DNA of 47,771 bases, taken from Gemmatimonadota bacterium (lineage in GTDB: Bacteria; Gemmatimonadota; Gemmatimonadetes; Gemmatimonadales; GWC2-71-9). Positions 14,739 through 23,534 of the stretch are shown here, in pieces. Where the stretch lies: the NCBI GenBank assembly GCA_016199245.1, contig JACQHC010000130.1, positions 1-47,771 on the forward strand, in the 5' to 3' direction. The translations under genes were made by a program, and so were the position numbers. The stretch's first letter is position 1. Every line of letters starts with the position of its first letter. The notes under the pieces are model-generated. The model saw nothing but the letters and a program-made list of their open reading frames with translations. It searched no databases and was not told the origin of the DNA.

Positions 14739-15704
14739 TCAGAACAGCAGCGAGAGGTACACGACGTAACTCAATGCGAGTGCGGCGCCCTCGAGCCGGC
14801 CGATCCGCCTGCCGGTGGCCATCAGCGGGAACAGGACGAACGCGGTCCCGACCATCCACCAGTTGTCGCTGGCGATGATCTGGGGATGTACCGATTGCGG
14901 CTGCACCAGTGCGACGATGCCGAGGATGCCGAGGACATTGAAGATGTTGGAGCCGAGGATGTTGGCGAGCGCAATGTCTTGGTGGCCGCGGCGCCCGGCC
15001 ACGATGGACGCCACCAGCTCCGGCATGCCCGTCCCGGCAGCCACGACCGTCAGCCCGATGACGCGTTCCGAGAGCCCGGCGAGCTCGGCGAGCCGCACGG
15101 CGCCCCCCACCAGGATGCGGCCGCCCACGAACAGGAACGCGACGCCTCCCACGACGAGCCCCGAATCGATGATCCAGCGCCAACGCGCCGGCCAGACGGT
15201 GCGTGCTTCGACCGCGGCCGCGAACTCGGCCTTATCGGGCGGCGCCACGTCGCGGCGCGCGACCCGAATCATGTAGACGGTGAACGAGGCCAGCGACACG
15301 AGAAAGAACCCGGCTTCCAGGCGATCGATCAGCCCGTCACGGGCGAGCAGCAGGCAGATAAAGAGGGCGATGAACATGAACGGCCATTCGAGCTTGACCG
15401 CCGTCATGTGGACCGTGAGCGGAGCGATGAGCGCCGCCAGCCCGACGATCGCCGCCGCGTTGAAGATGTTGGAGCCCACGACATTGGCCATGGCGATGTC
15501 GGAGCTTCCCCGGATCGCCGCGAGCAGGCTCACCGCCAATTCCGGCATGGACGTGCCCATCGCGACGACCGTGAGCCCGATCACAGCCGCGCTCACGCGC
15601 GCGAGCCGGGCGAGCGAAACGGCGCCGCGAATCAGCACCTCGCCGCCCACAGCGAGCAGCGCAATGCCGCCGGCGACCGCGAGCAAGGAAATGGCGGCAA
15701 TCAT
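14739..15704 (-). CDS. Na+/Ca2+ exchanger family protein (CaxA/YrbG type)
   Basis: 321 aa with about ten hydrophobic helices. Both alpha-repeats of the CaCA family are present: VIGLTVVAMGTSMPELAVSL with SSDIAMANVVGSNIFN, and VIGLTVVAAGTGMPELVASI with HQDIALANILGSNIFN. The conserved acidic residues of the ion-binding site are intact. The protein would exchange Ca2+ for Na+ or H+ across the inner membrane. ATG 15704 is chosen because the longer upstream frame encodes no membrane helix and runs into a repeat-rich intergenic region. Confidence 0.92.
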   Translation of the reverse strand: MIAAISLLAVAGGIALLAVGGEVLIRGAVSLARLARVSAAVIGLTVVAMGTSMPELAVSLLAAIRGSSDIAMANVVGSNIFNAAAIVGLAALIAPLTVHMTAVKLEWPFMFIALFICLLLARDGLIDRLEAGFFLVSLASFTVYMIRVARRDVAPPDKAEFAAAVEARTVWPARWRWIIDSGLVVGGVAFLFVGGRILVGGAVRLAELAGLSERVIGLTVVAAGTGMPELVASIVAGRRGHQDIALANILGSNIFNVLGILGIVALVQPQSVHPQIIASDNWWMVGTAFVLFPLMATGRRIGRLEGAALALSYVVYLSLLF

Positions 15705-15736
15705 GGGCCCTAATGTGCCGAAGGATGAACAAACGG

Positions 15737-15840
15737 CGTAAGGGGTAGAGGGCCACCGCCTCCCCGCCCATGATGAAATCCACAGCGGCAAGGCGTGAGC
15801 GGAGTCGTTACCTCCTACCCCTCTCACCCCTTACTCCTGA
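15737..15840. repeat. GTAAGGGGTGAG-type short repeats between caxA-like and FAH genes
   Basis: GTAAGGGGTAGAGG is at 15737-15751, and the reverse-complement pyrimidine run, CTACCCCTCTCACCCCTTAC, is at 15815-15834. Together with 14684-14716 these form short inverted copies flanking the exchanger gene. Confidence 0.45.
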
Positions 15841-15865
15841 CGCCTTTTCTCTTGGAGGTGTTTGC

Positions 15866-16495
15866 ATGCCCGTCGTCAGCCCGTCAAAAATCGTCTGTGT
15901 CGGCCGCAACTACGCCGAGCACGCGAAGGAGCTCGGTAACGTGCTCCCCGAGAAACCGTTGCTGTTCTTCAAGCCCCCATCGGCCATCATCGGCCACGGC
16001 GAGGCAATCGTGCTGCCGCCAGAGTCTGAGCGCGTGGAGCATGAGGGGGAGATTGCGGTCGTGATTGGCAAGCGGATCCGCCGCGCGTCGGCCGACGAAG
16101 CGCGCGCGGCGATCGGCGGCATCACGTGCGCCAACGACGTCACCGCGCGCGATCTCCAGAAGACCGACGGCCAGTGGACCCGTGCCAAGGGGTTCGACAC
16201 GTTTTGTCCGGTCGGCCCGCGGGTCGTGCCGGCTGACGCCCAAACCGATCTTACGACCATCGAGGTCTGCTGCCGCGTGAACGGACAGGAGCGCCAGCAC
16301 GGGCGCTCCTCCGAGATGGCGTTCTCCATCCCGTTTCTCCTGTCCTACATCTCGACCATCATGACGCTCGAACCCGAAGATCTCGTGCTCACGGGGACGC
16401 CGGCCGGCGTCGGGCCGCTCATGGCCGGGGACGTGGCGGAGGTGGAGGTCTCGGGCGTGGGCGTGTTGACGAACCCGGTCGAAGCCGGGCGCTGA
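15866..16495 (+). CDS. Fumarylacetoacetate hydrolase family protein
   Basis: 209 aa. The start ATG at 15866 has GGAGG at 15854-15858. It carries the FAH-superfamily pattern: KIVCVGRNYAEHAKELGN, KPPSAIIGHGEAIVLP, the metal-binding glutamates in HEGEIAVVIGKRI, GITCANDVTARDLQ with the third ligand Asp, FDTFCPVGPRVV, and LTGTPAGVGPLMAGD. Enzymes of this size (YcgM/FAHD1-like) act as acylpyruvate hydrolases or oxaloacetate decarboxylases; the exact substrate is not readable. It stands alone, divergent from the exchanger gene. Confidence 0.92.
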   Translation: MPVVSPSKIVCVGRNYAEHAKELGNVLPEKPLLFFKPPSAIIGHGEAIVLPPESERVEHEGEIAVVIGKRIRRASADEARAAIGGITCANDVTARDLQKTDGQWTRAKGFDTFCPVGPRVVPADAQTDLTTIEVCCRVNGQERQHGRSSEMAFSIPFLLSYISTIMTLEPEDLVLTGTPAGVGPLMAGDVAEVEVSGVGVLTNPVEAGR

Positions 16496-16732
16496 GCTAC
16501 GAGAGGCGACAGGCCGATCGCGGCAGCCCGGGTCTTGCGCCCATCGGACAGAAATCGCATTCTAGATGCGCGGGCGGTGATCCACGCCCAACCTCTTCAA
16601 CCCTCCCCCAGCGAGGGTTCCCGAGAGGCAAAGGGGGGCGGACTCCCGGATCGGCATTCACGTAGCCTTTGGAACGCCGCGGTTCGTTGCTGCTGGGGGG
16701 CGGGGGCCGTGGCCTGACCAAAGGGGACTGTG

Positions 16733-17431
16733 ATGCCGACCAACAAGGACTTCAAGCGCGTCGTTCGCACGCGCATGCGGAAGACGGGCGAATCCTACAC
16801 CGCCGCCCGCGCTCAACTCCTTCAGAAGAAGCCCACGCACTCGCCGGTGCTCCCGACGCCGGCGGATTACGCGAAGCTCGCCGGCCTGAGCGACGAAGCG
16901 GTCAAGGCCAAGACCGGGTGCACCTGGGAGAGATGGGTATGGGCCCTCGACCTCGTGAAGGCGAACACGTGGCCGCACCGGGCGATCGCCGAGTACGTGC
17001 ACGAGAAATACAACGTGCCCGACTGGTGGGCCCAGACGGTCACCGTGGGCTACGAACGGATACGCGGCCTGCGGGAGATCGGGCAACGCCGCGGAGGGGC
17101 GTACGAGGCCACCAAGAGCAAGACGTTCCCCGTATCGGTGAGCAAGCTCTTCCGAGCGTTCAGCCATACAGGGACCCGGGCCAAGTGGCTTGACGGCGTG
17201 GACCTGGCGGTTAGGAAGGCGACGCCAAACCGGTCCATGCGGATCACGTGGAGCGACGGGACGTCGGTCGAGCTGTGGTTCACGGCGAAGGAACGGTCAA
17301 AGGCGCAGGTTCAGGTGCAGCATACCAAGCTGCCGAACAAGCAAGCGGCGAGCCGGATGAAGGGGTATTGGGAGGAACGGCTTGGCGCGCTGAGCGAGCT
17401 GGTCTCAAGCACGAAGGGCACCACTGAGTAG
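16733..17431 (+). CDS. DUF4287/AHSA1-like two-part protein
   Basis: 232 aa. The start ATG at 16733 has AAAGGGGA 5-12 bases upstream; a GTG directly before it is less likely. The N-terminus (PTNKDFKRVVRTRMRKTGES) and the helical part with KTGCTWERWVWALD, AIAEYVHEKYNVPDWWAQTV and GYERIRGLR resemble the DUF4287 pattern. Residues about 125-225 (KSKTFPVSVSKLFRAFSHTG, SMRITWSDGTSVELWFTAKE, QVQHTKLPNKQAASRMKGYW) look like an AHSA1/SRPBCC ligand-binding domain. Function is unknown. It stands alone and ends before a clear terminator. Confidence 0.75.
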   Translation: MPTNKDFKRVVRTRMRKTGESYTAARAQLLQKKPTHSPVLPTPADYAKLAGLSDEAVKAKTGCTWERWVWALDLVKANTWPHRAIAEYVHEKYNVPDWWAQTVTVGYERIRGLREIGQRRGGAYEATKSKTFPVSVSKLFRAFSHTGTRAKWLDGVDLAVRKATPNRSMRITWSDGTSVELWFTAKERSKAQVQVQHTKLPNKQAASRMKGYWEERLGALSELVSSTKGTTE

Positions 17432-17457
17432 CCCTCGCAGCGGTAGCCTGGTGATGG

Positions 17458-17486
17458 AAAGGGCGAGCCGAGTTTGGCTCGCCCTT
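17458..17486 (+). terminator. Rho-independent-type terminator hairpin
   Basis: A perfect stem AAGGGCGAGCC / GGCTCGCCCTT with a 6-base loop (GAGTTT) lies 27 bases after the stop of the DUF4287-like gene. The U-tract is short (TTCT), so termination efficiency is uncertain. Confidence 0.75.
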
Positions 17487-17588
17487 CTCGCCGTCGGGGC
17501 GCGCTGCGGCGGCCGCTGGCGCCCCGCCGGCTTCCGTGCGGTCTCGCGCTACGTACCGGCCCGGTTGGGCGGGCTCGGGTAAGCGGCC

Positions 17589-18143
17589 CTAGCGCCCCAT
17601 CCCACCCTGACTCGATGGCGGGACCATGCCCTTGATCCGGAAGTACGTGACCATGTTCCCGTAATGCTCGAAGTCGTGCCCCATGTTGAAATTGAGCACC
17701 CAGAGCTTACTCCCCTTCATGTTCGCTTCCGTAATCGTGACTTCTTCCATGGCCTTCATGTCCGTGATCTGATACGCCCCGTCGCAGTACGCGAACGCGT
17801 CTTTGACGGCCTGGACTAGAGCGGCTTTGGCCGTGGTCTTTTCGAAGTCACTGGTGGCGGGGTTCTTCTCGCCCTTGGCGTAGGAGCAAAACATGTAGCT
17901 TGCATTCGCCACGTGTCCCAGCAGCTGTCCGAATGTTCGGACGTCCGGTGTCGGACGAAAGGCGTAGTTTGCCTCCGGCATCTGCTCCGCCGAGCTCACC
18001 ACCCAGCCCTTCACCATGTCGTACAGCGGCCGGACCGACGCCACGCCACCCGCGTGGCTTTGCATCGTGGACATCTGCTGCGCCAGCGCGGTGCCTGGCG
18101 CAATGGCCAGGGCTACCGCCATTAACATGCGGAACTTCATCAT
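17589..18143 (-). CDS. Exported DinB superfamily protein
   Basis: 184 aa. The signal peptide runs to about residue 22 (AIAPGTALAQ). The mature part is a four-helix DinB-like bundle: YDMVKGWVVSSAEQMPEANY, DVRTFGQLLGHVANASYMFC (His ligand of the first helix), and NFNMGHDFEHYGNMVTYFRI with the HxxxH-like second ligand set. DinB-fold proteins are putative metal-dependent thiol transferases; periplasmic versions are common in Gemmatimonadota and Acidobacteriota. It lies 51 bases downstream of the GHKL gene on the same strand, but nothing suggests joint function. Confidence 0.87.
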   Translation of the reverse strand: MMKFRMLMAVALAIAPGTALAQQMSTMQSHAGGVASVRPLYDMVKGWVVSSAEQMPEANYAFRPTPDVRTFGQLLGHVANASYMFCSYAKGEKNPATSDFEKTTAKAALVQAVKDAFAYCDGAYQITDMKAMEEVTITEANMKGSKLWVLNFNMGHDFEHYGNMVTYFRIKGMVPPSSQGGMGR

Positions 18144-18194
18144 CGGGTCCTCGTCGAAAGGGGTCCTTGAGCATGGCTCGGTGGGCGGCGGGGA

Positions 18195-19826
18195 TCAAGG
18201 GGTGCTGGCAGAGCGGCTCGGATCGATCCGCGGAGACGCCGCGGGAGGGGTAACTAGGCAGCCTACCGTGACCGCTTTTCGCCCGGTCGCAGCCTCTTCA
18301 CCCCAACGCGTCATGAACGCGGTTACAAAGCCATGTGCCTGGCCAGGCTCGACGGCGAGCGGCGCGAGCGCCATCGCGACGGCCAGGGCGAGATGATATC
18401 CCTCGGAGCGAGACTGAGCGGCGCGGCGATATGCGGGATGGGCGTCGTTCACCCACACCGTGGACTCCACCAGCCGGCCCAACGCCTCATCATCCGGCCG
18501 GCTCTCGAACTGGATCGTGAGCCCGTAGCGCGCGGGTCGCCGCGGCCCGGCGCCGGGCAACATCGCCTCCGCTTCAGCGGGCGGCGTTCGGGTCTCCGCC
18601 TCCGGCTCCCTTGGTGGTTTAGGCTCAACGACCGCGCTCGTTTCCGGTGTCTCTTCCGCCGCTGGCGTCGTTTCCATCGAAAGGGGCACGGCGGCGCCGG
18701 CCTTCAGGGCGCCGTTCGGTTTGGCGCGGCCCAGGGCGAGCTTGCGCTGCCCGCCCGCGCGCACATCCACGAGCGTCGCCAGCAACGGGAAATCGTGCGC
18801 CAGGTCGACCAGCACGTTCCGCAGGTCGCGCTCGACGGGTCGAGCCCTCCGCCGCTGGGCCTCCGCCGCGTGGTCCCGTGCATCCCCCCACGCGGCAAGC
18901 TGCTCGCTCACCACCTCCTGGATCGCCTTGCGATAGGCGAGGAAGGTGGCGCCGCGCTGGCCCGTGCGGAGAAAGTCCGCCTTGTTGAGTGTGAGACACT
19001 CGGCGAGGGCCGGGGCCTCGATGCATCCGGTCACGTGCTCGATGGCCGCCGGTGAAACGCCCAGCCAATCCCAGCCGCGCTTGATCACCTTGCCAAGCGT
19101 GCTCACGGCTACGCCGCGCTGGTCCTCTGGCAGCGGCTCTGCGGATCGCGTGAGGTAGCCGTACGCTGATGGCTTCCGCTTGCGCGCGAGCTTGATAACC
19201 ACGGTCGCCCGCTCGAGGTCTGCCTGCTCGCGCTCGAGCCGCCGGCCGTTGACCGTGAACTGCACGCCTGCTGGATAGCTGGCCGACAGGATGTCGTCGA
19301 AGCCCGGGTCGAGCAGGGGGCGGTAATGGTGGCGGAGGGTGGCTTCCAGGAACCCCTCATCCAGCAGCGGCGACAAGGGATTGCCGAGGCGCAGCCGCAC
19401 GCCCGTGCCGCGGCCGTCCACGATGCCGGCCGGCGGCACCCAGCGCCACGGTGCGCGGTGGCGCGACTTGAGGTGCCACTCGGTCGCGACGTGTTTCGGG
19501 CCGCGTCTCGTCTCGGTGAGCACGGTCTCGCACGCCAGGAGCCCGAGCTTGATCCCGACGCCCGCGAAGCCGATGCCGCGCCCGCGTTGTTTTGTCGTCG
19601 CGGCGAGATCATGGTACCGCGCCAGCTCGCGGCGGGTCATGCCCGCGCCGTCGTCCGCCACGGTCAGCGTCGAGGCCGCAGCATCCGTGATGAGCGCGAT
19701 AGCGGTCGCCGACGAGTCCAACGAATTCGCGACGATCTCAGTGAGAATGGTTTCCTCGAGGGACCCCGGGTATGCGTCCCGGAGGTCCTCGAGCAGGTGC
19801 AGCAGGTCAACGCGGGTTTCGCCCAC
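18195..19826 (-). CDS. Orphan GHKL (Hsp90-like) ATPase
   Basis: 543 aa from the GTG at 19826, preferred over the ATG at 19883 because GGAGGG lies about 6 bases before it. The ATP-binding Bergerat fold is N-terminal: N-box ETILTEIVANSLDSSA (Glu30, Asn34, Asp37), G1 DDGAGMTRREL (from Asp58), and G2 GRGIGFAGVGIKLG (about residues 82-95). No histidine-phosphotransfer domain is present, so it is not a sensor kinase. The middle part (residues ~150-380) resembles the transducer region of MutL/Hsp90/MORC-type proteins only loosely; a Pro/Glu-rich linker (~385-430) precedes a C-terminal helical part. The partner and role are unknown. Nucleic-acid remodelling or defence functions are known for other orphan GHKL proteins. 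Confidence 0.7.
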   Translation of the reverse strand: MGETRVDLLHLLEDLRDAYPGSLEETILTEIVANSLDSSATAIALITDAAASTLTVADDGAGMTRRELARYHDLAATTKQRGRGIGFAGVGIKLGLLACETVLTETRRGPKHVATEWHLKSRHRAPWRWVPPAGIVDGRGTGVRLRLGNPLSPLLDEGFLEATLRHHYRPLLDPGFDDILSASYPAGVQFTVNGRRLEREQADLERATVVIKLARKRKPSAYGYLTRSAEPLPEDQRGVAVSTLGKVIKRGWDWLGVSPAAIEHVTGCIEAPALAECLTLNKADFLRTGQRGATFLAYRKAIQEVVSEQLAAWGDARDHAAEAQRRRARPVERDLRNVLVDLAHDFPLLATLVDVRAGGQRKLALGRAKPNGALKAGAAVPLSMETTPAAEETPETSAVVEPKPPREPEAETRTPPAEAEAMLPGAGPRRPARYGLTIQFESRPDDEALGRLVESTVWVNDAHPAYRRAAQSRSEGYHLALAVAMALAPLAVEPGQAHGFVTAFMTRWGEEAATGRKAVTVGCLVTPPAASPRIDPSRSASTP

Positions 19827-19957
19827 CGTATCCCTCCGGCCACAATCTGCCCGAGGCGGCGTCAGGCAGCCAGTGCGGGCCATGGCCGGCGGGCAGATCG
19901 CAGTGTGATGGCGCAGGAAGCAGATGCCAGATGCGGGGGCGTTGTTTGGTCATGTTG

Positions 19958-19986
19958 TACCGCAGAGACCGCGGAGGTCGCAGAGG
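19958..19986. repeat. ACCGCAGAG-family repeat, single arm
   Basis: TACCGCAGAGACCGCGGAGG followed by TCGCAGAGG matches the left arms at 2485 and 3430. Only a weak right arm (CCTGCGGC) follows, so this copy may be a decayed or half element between the GHKL gene and the M28 peptidase. Confidence 0.65.
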
Positions 19987-20090
19987 CTTCCTGCGGCGAC
20001 GGTTTGTGGAGGACCCGCCGCAAGCGCCGCATGGTGTGAAGCCCGCCAGCTCCCGATGAACCACCGCCGAGGCTATGTTCCCCAGGTCCG

Positions 20091-21716
20091 ATGCGCCCCC
20101 GTCTCGCGTATCTCGTACTTGCCTTCGTCCCGTCGGTCGCGCTCGCTCAACAAGCGATCGTTCCAGAAGCCGTGCGCGCCGCGGCGAACGAGATTCGGGC
20201 GGAACAACTGGCGCGCGATCTCGCCTACCTCTCCTCGGACCTCCTGCTGGGCCGGAACACGCCGTCGCCGGGCTTCGATACCGCGGCGGCGTACATCGCG
20301 CGACGCCTTGCGCGGGCGGGGCTGACACCGCTCGGTGACGCGAGCGGGTTCCTTCAGTACTACGACCTGCGTGAGCAGCGCGTCGACACGGCGGCCGCGT
20401 ATCTCGAGATGGATGGCCGGCGGTGGCGGTTCGGCGACGACTTCCTCATGCAGTCTTTCGCCGGCCCGCTCTCCGGTACGTTGCCCGTGGTCTACGTCGG
20501 TCACGGCTGGAGAGTGCCCGAGAAGGGTGTTGATCCGTACGCCGGCCTCGACGTGCGCGGCAAGCTTCTCCTTGTGCACGGTCCGCCGGGCGCTCCGCGG
20601 GGCGTCGAGATCCAGCGGATCGGCCGGGTCGCCGTTGGGGCGACCACGCCGTTCGCCGAAGCGGCCCAGCGCGGGGCGGCCGGCATTCTGTTCATGGCGA
20701 ACCCCGGTGCGCTCGAGGGATGGAGTCGCGCGCGCGGCGCAAACCTGTCGCGGCTGGAGCTGGACCCACCGGCGGCTTCCGCCTATGCGGCGATTCCCGT
20801 CACCTCCGTGCTCGTGCCACCGTCGGTGACAGAGGCGCTGCTGGCCGGTGGGAATCCGAGCGGCGCCGAGTTGATCGCGCGGGCGGAGACGGGCGACTAC
20901 GCACCGTCGTTCGAGCTCGGAAAGCCAGTGACCGTGCACATCCCGCTCACCCTCGACGCGGTGCACCGGCCCTACAATGTCGTGGCGCTCATCGAGGGTG
21001 GCGACCGTGCCCTCAAGCGGGAATACATCACGATCGCGTCGCACCTGGACGGGGCCGTCGGGCGCGCGGCGGTGAACGGCGACAGCATCTACAACGCGGC
21101 CGACGACAACGCGTCCGGCAGTGCGGCGACCCTCGCCATCGCCGAGCGGATGATGTCAGCGCCGCGACCCAAGCGATCGCTCGTGTTCATCTGGGACAGC
21201 GGCGAGGAGCGCGGTCTGTGGGGCACTCGGCAGTTCGTCCATCAGCCGCCGGTGCCGCGGGAGAGCATCGTGGCGCACTTCAACATCGACATGATCGGCG
21301 CGAATCGAGCGCCCGGCTCTCCCGATTCCGCTGCGGCCACGGTCACCGGCCCCAACGAGGTCTATCTCACAGGCCCCGGCGCGTTGAGCCCCCGCGCGGA
21401 CTCGCTGCTCACGCAGACGAACGAGTCCTACCTCAAGCTGGAGTTCAATCGGGCCTACGACCGGCCGGAGAGCGAGTTCTTCTATCCCCGGACGGACGCA
21501 GGACCGTTCCTCGAGCGCGGGGTGCTGACGATCGGCTTCTTTACGGGGTTGCACGAGCGCTATCACCGACCTGCCGACGAGGCCCGGTATCTCGACCCGC
21601 AGAAAATGGAGCGGATCGCACGCACGGTCTTCGCCGCCGTGTGGGCGCTGGCGAACGCGGATCAGCGCCCTCGCATCGAGAAGGCGATTCCAGTGACGGT
21701 GCCGCAGTATCGGTGA
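20091..21716 (+). CDS. M28 family metallopeptidase with PA domain, exported
   Basis: 541 aa. The signal peptide is residues 1-20 (ending VALAQ). A PA (protease-associated) insert is at about 120-265 (VYVGHGWRVPEKGVDPYAGL, DVRGKLLLVH, GAAGILFMANP). The M28 catalytic domain follows with all zinc ligands: His318 in IASHLDG, Asp339 in AADDNASG, Glu372/Glu373 in DSGEERGLWG, Asp400 in FNIDMIG and a His in HERYHRPADE. It would act as a periplasmic or secreted aminopeptidase. It stands alone; the next gene (amidase) starts 161 bases downstream on the same strand. Confidence 0.93.
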   Translation: MRPRLAYLVLAFVPSVALAQQAIVPEAVRAAANEIRAEQLARDLAYLSSDLLLGRNTPSPGFDTAAAYIARRLARAGLTPLGDASGFLQYYDLREQRVDTAAAYLEMDGRRWRFGDDFLMQSFAGPLSGTLPVVYVGHGWRVPEKGVDPYAGLDVRGKLLLVHGPPGAPRGVEIQRIGRVAVGATTPFAEAAQRGAAGILFMANPGALEGWSRARGANLSRLELDPPAASAYAAIPVTSVLVPPSVTEALLAGGNPSGAELIARAETGDYAPSFELGKPVTVHIPLTLDAVHRPYNVVALIEGGDRALKREYITIASHLDGAVGRAAVNGDSIYNAADDNASGSAATLAIAERMMSAPRPKRSLVFIWDSGEERGLWGTRQFVHQPPVPRESIVAHFNIDMIGANRAPGSPDSAAATVTGPNEVYLTGPGALSPRADSLLTQTNESYLKLEFNRAYDRPESEFFYPRTDAGPFLERGVLTIGFFTGLHERYHRPADEARYLDPQKMERIARTVFAAVWALANADQRPRIEKAIPVTVPQYR

Positions 21717-21877
21717 GGAGGCGGATGGATCGGGTGTAGGGGGCATCGCGAAACGCGCTGGCGGCAGCCCCGCGGGCATCTGCCGGACGTGAGCTGCGGC
21801 AGCCGGTAGGCGTGGTCCCCTTTCCCTTCTCCCCGCATGCCTCCAATCTTGGCGAGACCTACAAGCGCGAGCCCCTC

Positions 21878-23524
21878 ATGAATCAGCCCGACTTGTCCCC
21901 TGTGCTCTCGCGTCGCGACTTCGTGGAACTTGGTTCCCTCGCGGCCGCCGCCACCGTGCTGCCCACTGCGCTCGCGCAAGGGACCGCTCCCACTCCGGTT
22001 GCGCCGAAGCAGGACCCATTCGCACTTGCGGAGATGACGGTTATGCAGCTCCAGGACGGCATGAAGAGCGGGAGGCTCACGTCTCGCGGGATTACCCAGG
22101 TGTACCTCCAGCGCATCGCGGGCCTAGATCGACAGGAGCCCACACTCCGGGCGGTGCTGGAGACCAATCCCGACGCGCTCCAGATCGCCGAGCAGCTCGA
22201 CCAGGAGCGCCGGCTGGGACGGGTGCGCGGGCCGATGCACGGCATCCCCGTCATCATCAAGGACAACATCGACACGCACGACCGGATGCAGACGACGGCG
22301 GGCTCGCTCGCGCTCGAGGGCAACATCGCGCTGCGCGACGCGTTTCTCGTGGAGCGGCTGCGGGCCGCGGGCGCCGTGATCCTCGCCAAGGCGAATCTGT
22401 CTGAGTGGGCCAACTTCCGCTCGAGCCGGTCATCGTCCGGGTGGAGCGGCCGGGGGAGGCAGTGCAAGAACCCGTACGTGCTCGATCGCAATCCGAGCGG
22501 GTCGAGCTCGGGCTCGGGCGTGGCGGTGAGCGCCAACTACTGCGCGGTCGCGGTGGGCACGGAGACCGACGGGTCCATCATCAGTCCGTCGAACGCGAAT
22601 GGCATCGTAGGCATCAAGCCGACGGTGGGGCTGGTGAGCCGGTCAGGCGTGATCCCCATTGCGCACAGCCAGGACACGGCGGGCCCGATGTGCCGCACCG
22701 TGGCCGACGCGGCGGCGTTGCTCAGCGCCATGACGGGTGTGGACCCACGCGATCCGGCTACGGCGGAGTCCGAAAGCCGCATGGCGCCGGATTACACTGC
22801 GTTCCTGGAGCCGAACGGGCTGCGTGGCGCGCGGATTGGCGTGCGGCCGCGAGCCGGAACGAACCCCGTGATTGATGCGCTGATGGAGGATGCCATCAGG
22901 GTCTTGCGGGACCTCGGCGCGGAAGTCGTGGATCCGGCGGACTTCGCCACGGCGGGTCAGCTGGGCACGAACGAGCGCGACGTCCTGCAGTACGAGTTCA
23001 AGGCCGACTTGAACGCGTATCTCGCCACCATGCCGCCGAACGTGAAATACCGGACGCTCGCGGACCTCATCGCGTTCAACGAGGCGAACAAGGAGCGCGA
23101 GATGCCGTACTTCGGGCAGGAGACGTTCATTGCCTCGCAGGCCCGGGGGCCGCTGACCGACCAGGCGTATCTCGACGCTCGGGCCAAGTGCGTGGAGCTG
23201 ACGCGTGCTAAGGGAATCGACGCCACCATGGACCAGCACCGGCTCGACGCGATGATGGGCCCGTCCGGTGGGCCTGCGGGCCTCGTGGACCTCGTGACGA
23301 TGGGTGGTGGGGGCGGTGGGGGTGGGAGCTCGCAGTTCCCGGCCGTGTCCGGCTATCCGCACATCACCGTGCCCGCCGGGTTCCACATGGGCCTGCCAAT
23401 GGGGATTTCGTTCTATGGCCGGGCGTGGGGTGAGCCCGTGTTGATCAAGTTCGCGTACGCGTTCGAGCAGGCCACGAAGGCGAGGAAGTGGCCGACGTTC
23501 ATTCCGACAATCGTGTTGAGCTGA
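21878..23524 (+). CDS. Amidase signature family enzyme with TAT-like signal
   Basis: 548 aa from ATG 21878. The N-terminus has SRRDFVELGSLAAAATVLP, a twin-arginine-type signal. The amidase signature triad is visible: Lys in IPVIIKDNIDT, the cis-Ser/Ser pair in NPSGSSSGSGVAVSANYCAV and GTETDGSIISPS. It hydrolyses C-N amide bonds (substrate unknown), probably in the periplasm. An unusual Gly-rich run (MGGGGGGGGSS) near residue 480 may be a flexible loop. The stop lies only 10 bases before the TTG start of the primase-helicase gene, which may be co-transcribed by accident of position. Confidence 0.92.
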   Translation: MNQPDLSPVLSRRDFVELGSLAAAATVLPTALAQGTAPTPVAPKQDPFALAEMTVMQLQDGMKSGRLTSRGITQVYLQRIAGLDRQEPTLRAVLETNPDALQIAEQLDQERRLGRVRGPMHGIPVIIKDNIDTHDRMQTTAGSLALEGNIALRDAFLVERLRAAGAVILAKANLSEWANFRSSRSSSGWSGRGRQCKNPYVLDRNPSGSSSGSGVAVSANYCAVAVGTETDGSIISPSNANGIVGIKPTVGLVSRSGVIPIAHSQDTAGPMCRTVADAAALLSAMTGVDPRDPATAESESRMAPDYTAFLEPNGLRGARIGVRPRAGTNPVIDALMEDAIRVLRDLGAEVVDPADFATAGQLGTNERDVLQYEFKADLNAYLATMPPNVKYRTLADLIAFNEANKEREMPYFGQETFIASQARGPLTDQAYLDARAKCVELTRAKGIDATMDQHRLDAMMGPSGGPAGLVDLVTMGGGGGGGGSSQFPAVSGYPHITVPAGFHMGLPMGISFYGRAWGEPVLIKFAYAFEQATKARKWPTFIPTIVLS

Positions 23525-23534
23525 GGCACTCTCA

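Noticed and set aside
18195-19826. Calling the GHKL protein a sensor histidine kinase
   Set aside because: There is no dimerisation/phospho-acceptor His domain before the ATPase fold and the ATPase is at the N-terminus.
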